Positions 34,696 through 42,885 of a stretch of DNA of 64,000 bases are shown here, one piece after another; the first letter of the stretch is position 1, and each line of letters begins with the position of its first letter. This stretch comes from Paraburkholderia fungorum. Lineage in GTDB: Bacteria > Pseudomonadota > Gammaproteobacteria > Burkholderiales > Burkholderiaceae. The DNA lies in assembly GCF_003610895.1 (NCBI RefSeq), contig NZ_MCAS01000019.1, forward strand, positions 1 to 64,000, given 5' to 3'. The notes under the pieces are model-generated. The model made no database searches. It saw nothing but the letters and a program-made list of their open reading frames with translations, and was not told where the DNA came from. Made by a program: the position numbers and the translations under genes.

Positions 34696-36216
34696 TCAGA
34701 AGAAGCCGAGCGGCTTGTCGCTATAGCTGACCAGCAGGTTCTTGGTCTGCTGATAGTGGTCGAGCATCATCTTGTGATTTTCGCGGCCGATGCCCGATTG
34801 CTTGTAGCCACCAAACGCGGCATGCGCGGGGTACGCGTGATAGCAGTTGGTCCACACGCGGCCCGCCTGGATTTGCCGGCCGAAGCGATAGGCGCGCGTG
34901 CCGTCGCGCGTCCATACACCGGCGCCCAGACCGTAGAGCGTATCGTTGGCGATCTCGAGTGCTTCGTCTTCGTTCTTGAAGGTCGTCACGGAGACGACCG
35001 GCCCGAAGATTTCTTCCTGGAAGATGCGCATCTTGTTGTGACCACGGAATACCGTCGGCTTCACGTAGTAGCCCTTGCTCAGTTCGCCGCCGAGCGTATT
35101 GCGCTCACCGCCGATGAGACACTCGGCGCCTTCCTGTTTGCCAAGGTCGACGTACGAGAGGATTTTTTCGAGCTGTTCCTGCGAAGCCTGCGCGCCGATC
35201 ATCGTCTTCGTGTCGAGCGGGTGGCCTTGCGTGATCGCGGCCACGCGCTTCAATGCGCGTTCCATGAAGCGGTCGTAGATCTTTTCGTCCACCAGCACGC
35301 GCGACGGACACGTGCACACTTCGCCCTGATTCAGCGCGAACATCGTGAAGCCTTCGAGCGCCTTGTCGAAATAGCTGTCGTCCGCGTTCATCACGTCGGC
35401 GAAGAAAATGTTCGGGCTTTTGCCGCCGAGTTCGAGCGTCACGGGAATGATGTTCTGACTCGCGTACTGCATGATCAGGCGGCCGGTCGTGGTCTCCCCC
35501 GTAAACGCGATCTTCGCGATGCGCTTGCTCGACGCGAGCGGTTTGCCGGCTTCGAGGCCGAACCCGTTCACCACGTTCAGCACGCCCGGCGGCAGCAAAT
35601 CGTGGATCAGTTCGAGCAACACGAGAATCGACGCAGGCGTTTGTTCGGCCGGTTTCAGCACGACGCAGTTGCCGGCGGCGAGAGCGGGCGCGAGCTTCCA
35701 TACCGCCATCAGGATCGGGAAATTCCACGGGATGATCTGGCCGACCACGCCGAGCGGTTCGTGAAAATGATAGGCGACGGTGTCGTGGTCGATCTCGGAG
35801 ATCCCGCCTTCCTGTGCACGCACGGCGCCGGCGAAATAGCGGAAATGATCGATGGCTAGCGGGATATCCGCTGCCATTGTTTCGCGTAGCGGCTTGCCGT
35901 TGTCGATCGTTTCAGCCACGGCGATGCGTTGCAGATTCGCTTCCATCCGGTCGGCGATACGATTCAGGATGTTCGCGCGTTCGGTGGTCGAGGTTTTGCC
36001 CCATGCTGTTTTCGCACGATGCGCGGCGTCGAGGGCGAGTTCGATATCGGCTTCGCGTGAGCGCGGGATCGACGTAAACGGCTCGCCGGTGATCGGCGAC
36101 ACGTTGTCGAAGTATTCGCCACCCACAGGCTTTACCCATTCGCCGCCGATAAAATTCCCATACTGTTTTTTGTACGGGAATTCGGTAGTCAGAAACTGCA
36201 TCTCTGCGTGATTCAT
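34696..36216 (-). CDS. NAD-dependent acetaldehyde-type aldehyde dehydrogenase
   Basis: The 506-residue protein belongs to the ExaC/AcoD branch of the aldehyde dehydrogenase family. Visible features are the NAD-site FTGETTTGR, the general-base glutamate in VTLELGGKSPNIFF and the catalytic cysteine in FALNQGEVCTCPSRV. It would oxidise acetaldehyde or similar short aldehydes to acids, which fits the neighbouring ethanolamine permease. The ATG at 36216 has GAGGAG eight bases upstream; the longer open frame is not credible. A sigma-54-type promoter and a palindromic upstream site precede it, as known for AcoR/EatR-controlled dehydrogenases; no such activator gene is in the window. Confidence 0.9.
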   Translation of the reverse strand: MNHAEMQFLTTEFPYKKQYGNFIGGEWVKPVGGEYFDNVSPITGEPFTSIPRSREADIELALDAAHRAKTAWGKTSTTERANILNRIADRMEANLQRIAVAETIDNGKPLRETMAADIPLAIDHFRYFAGAVRAQEGGISEIDHDTVAYHFHEPLGVVGQIIPWNFPILMAVWKLAPALAAGNCVVLKPAEQTPASILVLLELIHDLLPPGVLNVVNGFGLEAGKPLASSKRIAKIAFTGETTTGRLIMQYASQNIIPVTLELGGKSPNIFFADVMNADDSYFDKALEGFTMFALNQGEVCTCPSRVLVDEKIYDRFMERALKRVAAITQGHPLDTKTMIGAQASQEQLEKILSYVDLGKQEGAECLIGGERNTLGGELSKGYYVKPTVFRGHNKMRIFQEEIFGPVVSVTTFKNEDEALEIANDTLYGLGAGVWTRDGTRAYRFGRQIQAGRVWTNCYHAYPAHAAFGGYKQSGIGRENHKMMLDHYQQTKNLLVSYSDKPLGFF

Positions 36217-36284
36217 CTGTGTGCTCCTCACATGATTGAATGGGCTATATTCGGCGCGATATTTCGCTTGGCCGCGAGAGGCTA

Positions 36285-36302
36285 CAGCCAGAACTGTGCC
36301 AA
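36285..36302 (-). promoter_or_regulatory. Sigma-54 (-24/-12) promoter of the aldehyde dehydrogenase
   Basis: On the minus strand TTGGCACAGTTCTGGCTG has the invariant GG, ten bases, GC spacing and differs from the TGGCACG-N4-TTGC consensus at few positions. It lies about 70 bases before the start codon. Confidence 0.65.
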
Positions 36303-36416
36303 TGCGCCGCGCGGGCATGTCGTGCGCGCGCAGCAGGCACGCCCGCGAAGCGCGGGCGTGTGGCGTGGTTCATTTTTCAGGGGAATGAGCGTGTCGTTTC
36401 TGATCAGCGTGCACAG

Positions 36417-36439
36417 CGCTGTTCAGGAATTGAACAGCG
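36417..36439. promoter_or_regulatory. Palindromic upstream activator site
   Basis: CGCTGTTCA (36417-36425) and TGAACAGCG (36431-36439) form a perfect 9-base inverted repeat with a five-base spacer. It lies about 115 bases upstream of the sigma-54 promoter, the usual position for an enhancer-binding activator. Confidence 0.6.
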
Positions 36440-36510
36440 TGTGAACACCTGCACAGGCGATCAAAGCAAAGGTGGGCAGGTTGAAATGCCCACGCGCGGG
36501 AGGCGGGCGT

Positions 36511-39066
36511 TTACTTGCGCAGGAGTCGCAAGCCGTTCGCCACCACCAGCAGGCTCGCGCCCACATCGGCGAACACGGCCATCCACATCGTACCCAGACC
36601 CATCATCGTCAGTACGAGGAACACACTCTTGATGCCCAGCGCCAGCGTGATGTTCTGCACCAGCACCGAATGCGTCGCCTTCGATAGACGGATGAATTGC
36701 GGAATCTTGCGCAGATCGTCGTCCATCAGGGCGACGTCGGCGGTTTCGATCGCGGTGTCGGTGCCCATCGCGCCCATCGCGAAGCCGATATCGGCACGCG
36801 CGAGAGCGGGGGCGTCGTTGATGCCGTCGCCGACCATGCCGACCGTCGCACCGCCTTTCGACCAGCCGTCCACCGCGTTCAGCTTGTCTTCGGGCAACTG
36901 ATTGCCGCGCGCTTCATCGATACCGACCTGCTGCGCGATTGCGGCAGCGGTGTGCGGGTTGTCGCCGGTGAGCATGGCGGCGCGCACGCCGAGACGCTGC
37001 AAATCGGCGATGGCCGCGCGGCTCGTGTCCTTTACCGTATCGGCGACGGCGAACAGCGCGAGCACGCGTTCGGCATCCACCAGCATGACGACGGTTTTGC
37101 CTTGCCCTTCGAGGGCATCCAGCTTCGCTTCGAGCGACTTCGAGCAGCGTCCGAGCTCTTCGACCAGCCGATGATTGCCGAGCCAATACGGCAGGCCGTC
37201 GATTTCGCCGCGTACGCCGCGCCCCGCCAGTGCCTCGAAAGCCTCGACCGTGGCGCTGGCGACGCGCTCGCTCTTTGCGGCTGCCGCGATTGCCATCGAA
37301 ACCGGATGATCCGAGCGGCCCGCAAGGCTCGCCGCGAGTGTCCTGCAACGAACGACGTCAATGTCGGCCAGCATCTCGAATTCGGTTTGCACGGGTTTGC
37401 CGTGCGTGATCGTGCCGGTTTTGTCTAGCGCGAGCCAGCTCAGCTTGCGGCCCTGTTCTAGGTAGGCGCCGCCTTTGATCAGAATGCCCTTGCGTGCGGC
37501 CGCCGCGAGGCCGCTGACGATCGTGACCGGCGTCGAGATCACCAGCGCGCACGGACAGGCGATCACCAGCATCACCAGTGCCTTGTAGACCCATTCGTGC
37601 CACTGTCCGCCGAACAGCAGCGGTGGCAGCACCGCCACGGCGAGTGCCGCCGCGAACACGATCGGCGTATAGACGCGCGCGAACTGATCGACGAAACGCT
37701 GGGTGGGCGCCTTGGTGCCTTGCGCTTCTTCGACCGCGTGAATGATGCGCGCGAGCGTCGTGTTGCTGGCGGCGGCCGTGACGCGATAGTCGAACGAGCC
37801 GGCCTGGTTGATCGTGCCGGCGAACACCGCGTCGCCCACGGTCTTGTCGACCGGCAGGCTTTCGCCGGTGATCGGCGCCTGATCGACGCTCGAGCGGCCC
37901 GCGACGATTGCGCCGTCCAGCGCAATCCGCTCGCCCGGCTTCACGCGCACCACCGCGCCGAGCGCGATCGACTTGAGGTCGACGAGCTGCCAGCTTCCGT
38001 CGGCTTGCTGCACGCTGGCCTGCTCGGGCGTGAGTTGCATGAGCCCCTGAATGGCATTGCGGGCGCGGTCGAGCGATTTCGCTTCGATCAGCTCGGCTAT
38101 CGTGAAGAGCACCATCACCATCGCGGCTTCCGGCCATTGCTGCAGGATCAGCGCGCCGGTCACCGCAATGCTCATCAGCGCGTTGATGTTCAGGTTGCCG
38201 TTGCGGATCGCGAGCCAGCCCTTTCTGTACGTCGTGAGGCCACAGGCGGCGATCGCGAGGATCGCCAGACCCGCTGCCAGCCAGGTCGAGGCGCCAAGCC
38301 AGCTGGCGGCCTCTGAGCCCACCGCGGCAACGCCGGCGAGCGCCAGCGGCCACCATGGCTTGGGCGGCGCCTCCGGGGCGGCGGCCGTGCCGGGGTTCGC
38401 ATCCGCCAGTTCAGGCGTGAAGTCGAGCGAACGGATCGCGGCGAGGATCGAGTCGAGCGCGTCCGGCGCGTGGACGACGGTCAACACGCGCTGCATCAGG
38501 TTGAAGTCCATGCCGCGCACCTGTGGCATGCGGCTGAATTTCTTGCGGATCAGCGCTTCTTCGGTCGGACAATCCATCTGCATGATGCGGATCGCGGTGC
38601 GCACGTCGTTGCCGACCGCTTCCGATTGCGGGAGCTTGACCGGTACGGCGGCCACGTGCGCGGTGCCGCAGCAGCTGGCCTCGGCGTGGCGGTGGGCCTG
38701 GTGTGCCTCGTGGGCATGGGCGTGGCCGTGCGCTTTATGGTCGTGGGCGCCGCTTTCGCCGTGGGCGTGATCGTCATGCTGTTCATGAGCATGCGCTTCG
38801 TGGCCGTGGCTGCAGCTGTCGCCGTGGGCATGAGCGGGCTCGTGGGCGTGTGCTTTGGCCCCATGATCACAACTTTCACCATGCTCATGAGCGTGTTCGT
38901 GTTCGTGCGCCTGAGCGGGCGCCGCGTGGTCGTGAGCGCAGCCTGCGCCATGCCCGTGGCTGCGAGCATTGTCATCGGCGTGCTTGTGGGCGTGGCCTTC
39001 GTGCCCATGGGCACTGGCTTTGGCCTGTTCGGGGCGGTCCGCTTCGGCGAGATTGTCGTTAGGCAT
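36511..39066 (-). CDS. Zn/Cd/Pb-type P1B ATPase with His-rich N-terminus
   Basis: The 851-residue metal pump has a first 130 residues packed with His (repeats such as HAHEHEHAHEHGESCDHG), then a ferredoxin-like metal domain (about 150-220, with QMDCPTEEALI in place of GMTCxxC). Eight-helix P1B features follow: CPC in VIACPCALVIS, TGES, phosphorylation motif DKTGT and GDGINDAPAL. The CPC motif and neighbour regulator point to export of zinc, cadmium or lead from the cytoplasm. It is divergent from the MerR-family gene at 39148 and has a MerR-type promoter with a 19-base spacer. The gene symbol is left open because cadA, zntA and pbrA cannot be told apart here. Confidence 0.9.
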   Translation of the reverse strand: MPNDNLAEADRPEQAKASAHGHEGHAHKHADDNARSHGHGAGCAHDHAAPAQAHEHEHAHEHGESCDHGAKAHAHEPAHAHGDSCSHGHEAHAHEQHDDHAHGESGAHDHKAHGHAHAHEAHQAHRHAEASCCGTAHVAAVPVKLPQSEAVGNDVRTAIRIMQMDCPTEEALIRKKFSRMPQVRGMDFNLMQRVLTVVHAPDALDSILAAIRSLDFTPELADANPGTAAAPEAPPKPWWPLALAGVAAVGSEAASWLGASTWLAAGLAILAIAACGLTTYRKGWLAIRNGNLNINALMSIAVTGALILQQWPEAAMVMVLFTIAELIEAKSLDRARNAIQGLMQLTPEQASVQQADGSWQLVDLKSIALGAVVRVKPGERIALDGAIVAGRSSVDQAPITGESLPVDKTVGDAVFAGTINQAGSFDYRVTAAASNTTLARIIHAVEEAQGTKAPTQRFVDQFARVYTPIVFAAALAVAVLPPLLFGGQWHEWVYKALVMLVIACPCALVISTPVTIVSGLAAAARKGILIKGGAYLEQGRKLSWLALDKTGTITHGKPVQTEFEMLADIDVVRCRTLAASLAGRSDHPVSMAIAAAAKSERVASATVEAFEALAGRGVRGEIDGLPYWLGNHRLVEELGRCSKSLEAKLDALEGQGKTVVMLVDAERVLALFAVADTVKDTSRAAIADLQRLGVRAAMLTGDNPHTAAAIAQQVGIDEARGNQLPEDKLNAVDGWSKGGATVGMVGDGINDAPALARADIGFAMGAMGTDTAIETADVALMDDDLRKIPQFIRLSKATHSVLVQNITLALGIKSVFLVLTMMGLGTMWMAVFADVGASLLVVANGLRLLRK

Positions 39067-39095
39067 GGGTGGCTTCCTGGTTCGATTTGTGGTCT

Positions 39096-39126
39096 AGTAA
39101 ACACCTTGAAGCCACTACAAGGTCAA
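39096..39126 (-). promoter_or_regulatory. MerR-family operator-promoter of the metal ATPase
   Basis: On the minus strand -35 TTGACC (39121-39126) and -10 TTTACT (39096-39101) are separated by 19 bases. The spacer holds the dyad ACCTTG...CAAGGT (39103-39123). This long-spacer layout is the hallmark of CadR/PbrR/ZntR targets. Confidence 0.85.
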
Positions 39127-39147
39127 GGCCGCAATCCGGGAGGGTCC

Positions 39148-39579
39148 ATGAAAATCGGCGAACTGGCGAAAATCGCCCATTGCACGACCGAAACCATCCG
39201 TTTCTACGAAAAAGAGGGCCTGTTGCCCGAAGCGGAGCGCACCGAGGCCAATTACCGCAGCTATTCGGCAAGGCACGTCGAACGCCTGCGCTTTATCCGC
39301 AATTGCCGTGCGCTCGATATGACCCACGACGAAATCCGCGCGCTGCTGCGTCTGACCGACGCACCGGCGGACGGCTGCGGCAGCATCAATGCCTTGATCG
39401 ACGAGCACATTGCGCACGTCGACACGCGTATCGACGAACTGAAGCAACTAAAAGTGCAACTGACCACGCTGCGCGAGCAATGCCACGGCGAACAGGCCGT
39501 TGAAGACTGCGGCATCGTCCAGGGGCTCAACGAAATGGACGTGAGCGCAACGCGGGTGCGGCATACGCATCTGGGCTGA
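39148..39579 (+). CDS. MerR-family Cd/Pb/Zn-responsive regulator (CadR/PbrR type)
   Basis: The 143-residue regulator begins MKIGELAKIAHCTTETIRFY, a MerR winged helix-turn-helix, followed by a dimerisation helix and a metal-binding end. Cysteines at DGCGSIN (about residue 77), LREQCHG (about 112) and EDCGI (about 120), plus a terminal HTH, match the CadR/PbrR pattern. It should bind the long-spacer promoter between it and the ATPase and activate pump expression on metal binding. GGGAGGG lies before the ATG at 39148. The open frame that extends far upstream over the ATPase's His-codon region is an antisense artefact. Confidence 0.9.
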   Translation: MKIGELAKIAHCTTETIRFYEKEGLLPEAERTEANYRSYSARHVERLRFIRNCRALDMTHDEIRALLRLTDAPADGCGSINALIDEHIAHVDTRIDELKQLKVQLTTLREQCHGEQAVEDCGIVQGLNEMDVSATRVRHTHLG

Positions 39580-39689
39580 AGTCCTCCGCCCGTACTGGCA
39601 GCGCGCCGACCATGGCAGCGGCAGCACGCATGGCTGGGCCATTTGTACGGCCCGCCTGACAAACAATCGAATCCAGTTGGAGAATCAAC

Positions 39690-39890
39690 GTGTTTACCTG
39701 TAGAAACCAGCCCTGCGGCGAGCAGTGGGAAATGTCGGACGTCGTCATCAAGAATGAAGGGCAGGGACTCCTGTTCCGTTGCCCGATGTGCGGGGCGCGC
39801 AATTACGTCGAGCGTTTCGAAGGGGAAGATGGCTCGGTGCTGTACGAGCAGATCGAAGGCCGACCCTCCGCCGGCCCGATGGCCGAGTAA
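39690..39890 (+). CDS. Small zinc-ribbon-like protein, unknown function
   Basis: The 66-residue protein has two cysteine pairs, CRNQPC (residues 4-9) and CPMCG (residues 31-35), spaced as in a zinc ribbon, and an acidic C-terminal half. The start is GTG at 39690 with GGAGA in good position. It stands alone between the metal regulator and dbpA. I do not recognise a named family. Its size and cysteine spacing suggest a metal-bound adaptor or regulatory protein; there is no evidence for a link to metal resistance beyond proximity. Confidence 0.7.
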   Translation: MFTCRNQPCGEQWEMSDVVIKNEGQGLLFRCPMCGARNYVERFEGEDGSVLYEQIEGRPSAGPMAE

Positions 39891-39943
39891 TCCCAGGCCT
39901 TCGGTCCCTTCAGCCTCTTCAGTCGATTGCGAGCACTCACCTT

Positions 39944-41347
39944 ATGAACACTCCTACTCAAGCCGGTGCGCCGTTTAGCCAGCTACCGCTGCCGCCCGCC
40001 ACACTCGCCAATCTGACGCAGCTCGGCTATGTCGAGATGACGCCGATTCAGGCCGCGAGCCTGCCGATCGCGCTGGCCGGCAGCGACCTCATCGCCCAGG
40101 CGAAAACCGGCAGCGGCAAGACTGCGGCGTTTTCGCTGGCGTTGCTCAACCGCCTCGACGTGCGCAATTTCGCCGTGCAGGCGATGGTGCTGTGCCCGAC
40201 GCGCGAACTCGCCGATCAGGTCACGCAGGAAATCCGCCGTCTGGCGCGCGCCGAAGAAAACATCAAGGTGCTGACGCTGTGCGGCGGTACGCCGATGCGT
40301 CCGCAAACCGCCAGCCTCGAACACGGTGCGCACATCGTGGTCGGCACGCCGGGCCGGATCATGGATCACCTCGAGCGCGGCAGCCTGCCCTTGCAGTCGC
40401 TCAACACGCTGGTGCTCGACGAAGCCGACCGCATGCTCGACATGGGGTTCTTCGACGATATCGCGACCGTGGTGAAGCAATGCCCGAAAGAGCGGCAAAC
40501 GCTGCTGTTTTCCGCCACCTACCCCGAAGGCATCGTCAAGCTGAGCCAGCAATTCCTGCGTAATCCGAAGGAAGTGAAGCTTGCTGAGCGGCACGACAAC
40601 ACCAAGATTCGTCAGCGCTTTTACGAAGTCACCGAAGACCAGCGTCTGCATGCAGTGGGTCTGCTGCTGAACCACTATCGCCCGGTGAGCACGCTGGCGT
40701 TTTGCAACACCAAGCAGCAATGCCGCGATCTGCTCGATGTGCTGCGCGCGCAGGGTTTTCATGCACTCGCGCTGCACGGCGAACTCGACCAGCGTGAACG
40801 CGATCAGGTGCTGATCCAGTTCGCGAACCGCAGTTGCTCGGTGCTGGTTGCCACCGACGTCGCCTCGCGCGGTCTCGACATCGCGGAGCTCGAAGCGGTG
40901 ATCAACGTCGACGTGACGCCGGATCCGGAGGTGCATGTGCACCGTATCGGCCGCACGGGCCGGGCCGATCAGGAAGGCTGGGCGCTCAGCCTCGCCAGCA
41001 TGAACGAGATGGGGCGCGTGGGCAGTCTCGAACAGGCGCAAAAGCGTGAAGTCGAGTGGCACAAGCTGGCGGATCTCAAGCCCGCGAGTAACGAGCGCCT
41101 GCTGCCGCCCATGGAAACGCTGCAGATTCTCGGCGGGCGAAAGGAAAAGATTCGTCCGGGCGACGTACTCGGCGCGCTGACAGGTGAAGCAGGATTCGCC
41201 GGTTCGCAGATCGGCAAGATCAACGTGACTGAAATGTCGACCTATGTGGCCGTGGAGCGCAGCATCGCGCGTGAGGCATTGCGCAAGCTCAGCGGCGGCA
41301 AGGTGAAGGGCAAGAAGGTCAAAGTCCGCATGATGGACGACGCCTGA
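39944..41347 (+). CDS. dbpA: ATP-dependent RNA helicase DbpA
   Basis: This 467-residue DEAD-box helicase shows AQAKTGSGKT (Walker A), PTRELADQV, TPGRIMDHL, VLDEADRML, SAT, and HRIGRTGRA. Its C-terminal 75 residues (KEKIRPGDVLGALTGEAGF onward) form the DbpA RNA-binding domain, which recognises hairpin 92 of 23S rRNA and guides the enzyme in large-subunit assembly. The ATG at 39944 gives the standard N-terminus MNTPTQAG; the longer frame overlaps the preceding small gene and is rejected. The start has no strong ribosome-binding site. Confidence 0.93.
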   Translation: MNTPTQAGAPFSQLPLPPATLANLTQLGYVEMTPIQAASLPIALAGSDLIAQAKTGSGKTAAFSLALLNRLDVRNFAVQAMVLCPTRELADQVTQEIRRLARAEENIKVLTLCGGTPMRPQTASLEHGAHIVVGTPGRIMDHLERGSLPLQSLNTLVLDEADRMLDMGFFDDIATVVKQCPKERQTLLFSATYPEGIVKLSQQFLRNPKEVKLAERHDNTKIRQRFYEVTEDQRLHAVGLLLNHYRPVSTLAFCNTKQQCRDLLDVLRAQGFHALALHGELDQRERDQVLIQFANRSCSVLVATDVASRGLDIAELEAVINVDVTPDPEVHVHRIGRTGRADQEGWALSLASMNEMGRVGSLEQAQKREVEWHKLADLKPASNERLLPPMETLQILGGRKEKIRPGDVLGALTGEAGFAGSQIGKINVTEMSTYVAVERSIAREALRKLSGGKVKGKKVKVRMMDDA

Positions 41348-41706
41348 TCGTCGACTAGCTGGTTTTCGACGGCTGCGACCGCCTGGTCGCAGCCGGGTTA
41401 ACCGGCATTGCCGTTGCGCATTGTGTGCAACTTCGCATCACCGCCTCGCATCACAATACGTCATACCTCGGCTGTTTTACGCGCTCCCCGCGCGGCTGCA
41501 TTTTCCCCGCTAAACCCCGGATTTCATTGCCTTGGCCCACCCTGGCGCGCGATTGCGCGAGCCATGACGTAAACGCATGCCGCGCATGACAAAGTTTCGA
41601 TTGTGAGCGTTCTTTGGCTGATGCCTAATTCATCAAACCGGATGGGACCGCCGCGCAATGGGCAGTCCGCGAATCCGCTGCCGGATGGAGAAAGGGAGAT
41701 AGCCTT
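41348..41706. other. Intergenic region between dbpA and the aminotransferase gene
   Basis: The 359 bases contain the dbpA hairpin and no gene. Close to the aminotransferase start, CCGGAT (41638-41643) can pair with a later ATCCG, so a folded leader is possible, but I see no known riboswitch. GAAAGGGAG lies just before the ATG at 41707. Confidence 0.5.
41371..41394 (+). terminator. Hairpin after dbpA
   Basis: A perfect 10-base stem, GGCTGCGACC/GGTCGCAGCC, with a four-base loop starts 24 bases after the dbpA stop. There is no clear T-run, so it may be a weak terminator or an RNA 3'-end protector. Confidence 0.6.
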
Positions 41707-42861
41707 ATGCAGAGCGCCATGCAAGCCCGCTCAAAACTGCCTGACGTAGGCACGACGATTTTTACCGTGATCGGCCAACTGGCCGCGCAGCACGACGCGC
41801 TGAACCTGTCGCAAGGCGCGCCGAATTTCGCGCCCGACGCAAAACTGGTGGACGGTGTCGCGCAAGCCATGCGCGCCGGTCATAACCAGTACGCGCCGAT
41901 GGCCGGCATCGCCACCTTGCGCGAAGCGCTCGCCGACAAGGTTGAGACGCTGTATGGCGTGCGCTACGACCCGTCGAGCGAGGTCACCGTGATCGCCAGC
42001 GCCAGCGAAGGCCTGTATTCCACGATCAGCGCGCTGGTGCATCCTGGCGACGAAGTGATTTACTTCGAACCGTCATTCGACAGCTACGGCCCGATCGTTC
42101 GTCTGCAAGGCGCGACGCCGGTCCCGATCAAGCTGTCGCTCGCCGATTTTCGCGTGAACTGGGACGAGGTCGCCGCCGCGATCACGCCGAAGACGCGCAT
42201 GATCATCATCAACACGCCGCACAATCCGACCGCGACCGTGTTCAGCGAGGCGGACATCGCGCGCCTGAAGGCCGTGACGCGCAATACCGATATCGTGATT
42301 CTTGCCGACGAAGTGTATGAACACGTGGTGTTCGACGGCGCCAAACACCAGAGCATGGCGTGCGACGCCGAACTCGCGGAGCGTAGCGTGATCGTGTCGT
42401 CGTTCGGCAAGTCCTATCATGTGACGGGCTGGCGCGTCGGCTATTGCCTCGCACCCGCCGCGCTCATGCAGGAAATTCGCAAAGTCCATCAGTTCATGGT
42501 GTTTTCTGCCGATACACCGATGCAGTACGCTTTTGTCGATGCGCTGGCCAATCGCGAGAGCTATCTCGGTCTGTCCGCGTTCTATCAGAAGAAGCGCGAT
42601 CTGCTCGCGCATGCGCTGCGCGAATCACGCTTCGAGCTGTTGCCGAGCGAAGGCAGCTTCTTCATGCTGGCGCGTTTTCGCGGTTTCTCCGACGAAAGCG
42701 ATAGCGATTTCGTGCTGCGCCTGATTCGCGATGCGCGGGTCGCGACGATTCCGCTGTCGGCGTTCTATACCGACGGCACGGATTCCGGCCTGATTCGCCT
42801 GAGCTTCTCGAAGGACGACGCGACCTTGATCGAAGGCGCACGGCGCTTGTGTGAAATCTGA
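41707..42861 (+). CDS. PLP-dependent aminotransferase, methionine aminotransferase (YbdL-like)
   Basis: The 384-residue class I aminotransferase carries the PLP lysine Lys235 in SSFGKSYHVTGWRVGY, with INTPHNPT before it and a substrate-arginine in IRLSFSK near the C-terminus. The opening SKLPDVGTTIFTVIGQLA resembles YbdL-type methionine aminotransferases, which transfer the amino group of methionine (also aromatic residues) to oxo acids. It is followed 24 bases later by an amino-acid binding protein on the same strand, which suggests use of an imported amino acid. Exact substrate cannot be told from sequence. Confidence 0.85.
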   Translation: MQSAMQARSKLPDVGTTIFTVIGQLAAQHDALNLSQGAPNFAPDAKLVDGVAQAMRAGHNQYAPMAGIATLREALADKVETLYGVRYDPSSEVTVIASASEGLYSTISALVHPGDEVIYFEPSFDSYGPIVRLQGATPVPIKLSLADFRVNWDEVAAAITPKTRMIIINTPHNPTATVFSEADIARLKAVTRNTDIVILADEVYEHVVFDGAKHQSMACDAELAERSVIVSSFGKSYHVTGWRVGYCLAPAALMQEIRKVHQFMVFSADTPMQYAFVDALANRESYLGLSAFYQKKRDLLAHALRESRFELLPSEGSFFMLARFRGFSDESDSDFVLRLIRDARVATIPLSAFYTDGTDSGLIRLSFSKDDATLIEGARRLCEI

Positions 42862-42885
42862 TTTTCGAAGGAAAAGGGACCTGTT

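Noticed and set aside
38470..39579. Open plus-strand frame running over the metal ATPase start into the MerR gene
   Set aside because: The upstream part is antisense to the His codons of the ATPase (giving Val/Gly/Met-rich nonsense). Only the MerR part from 39148 is a gene.
41638..41706. SAH or SAM riboswitch upstream of the methionine-type aminotransferase
   Set aside because: A local CCGGAT/ATCCG pairing exists, but none of the conserved cores of these riboswitches could be found.
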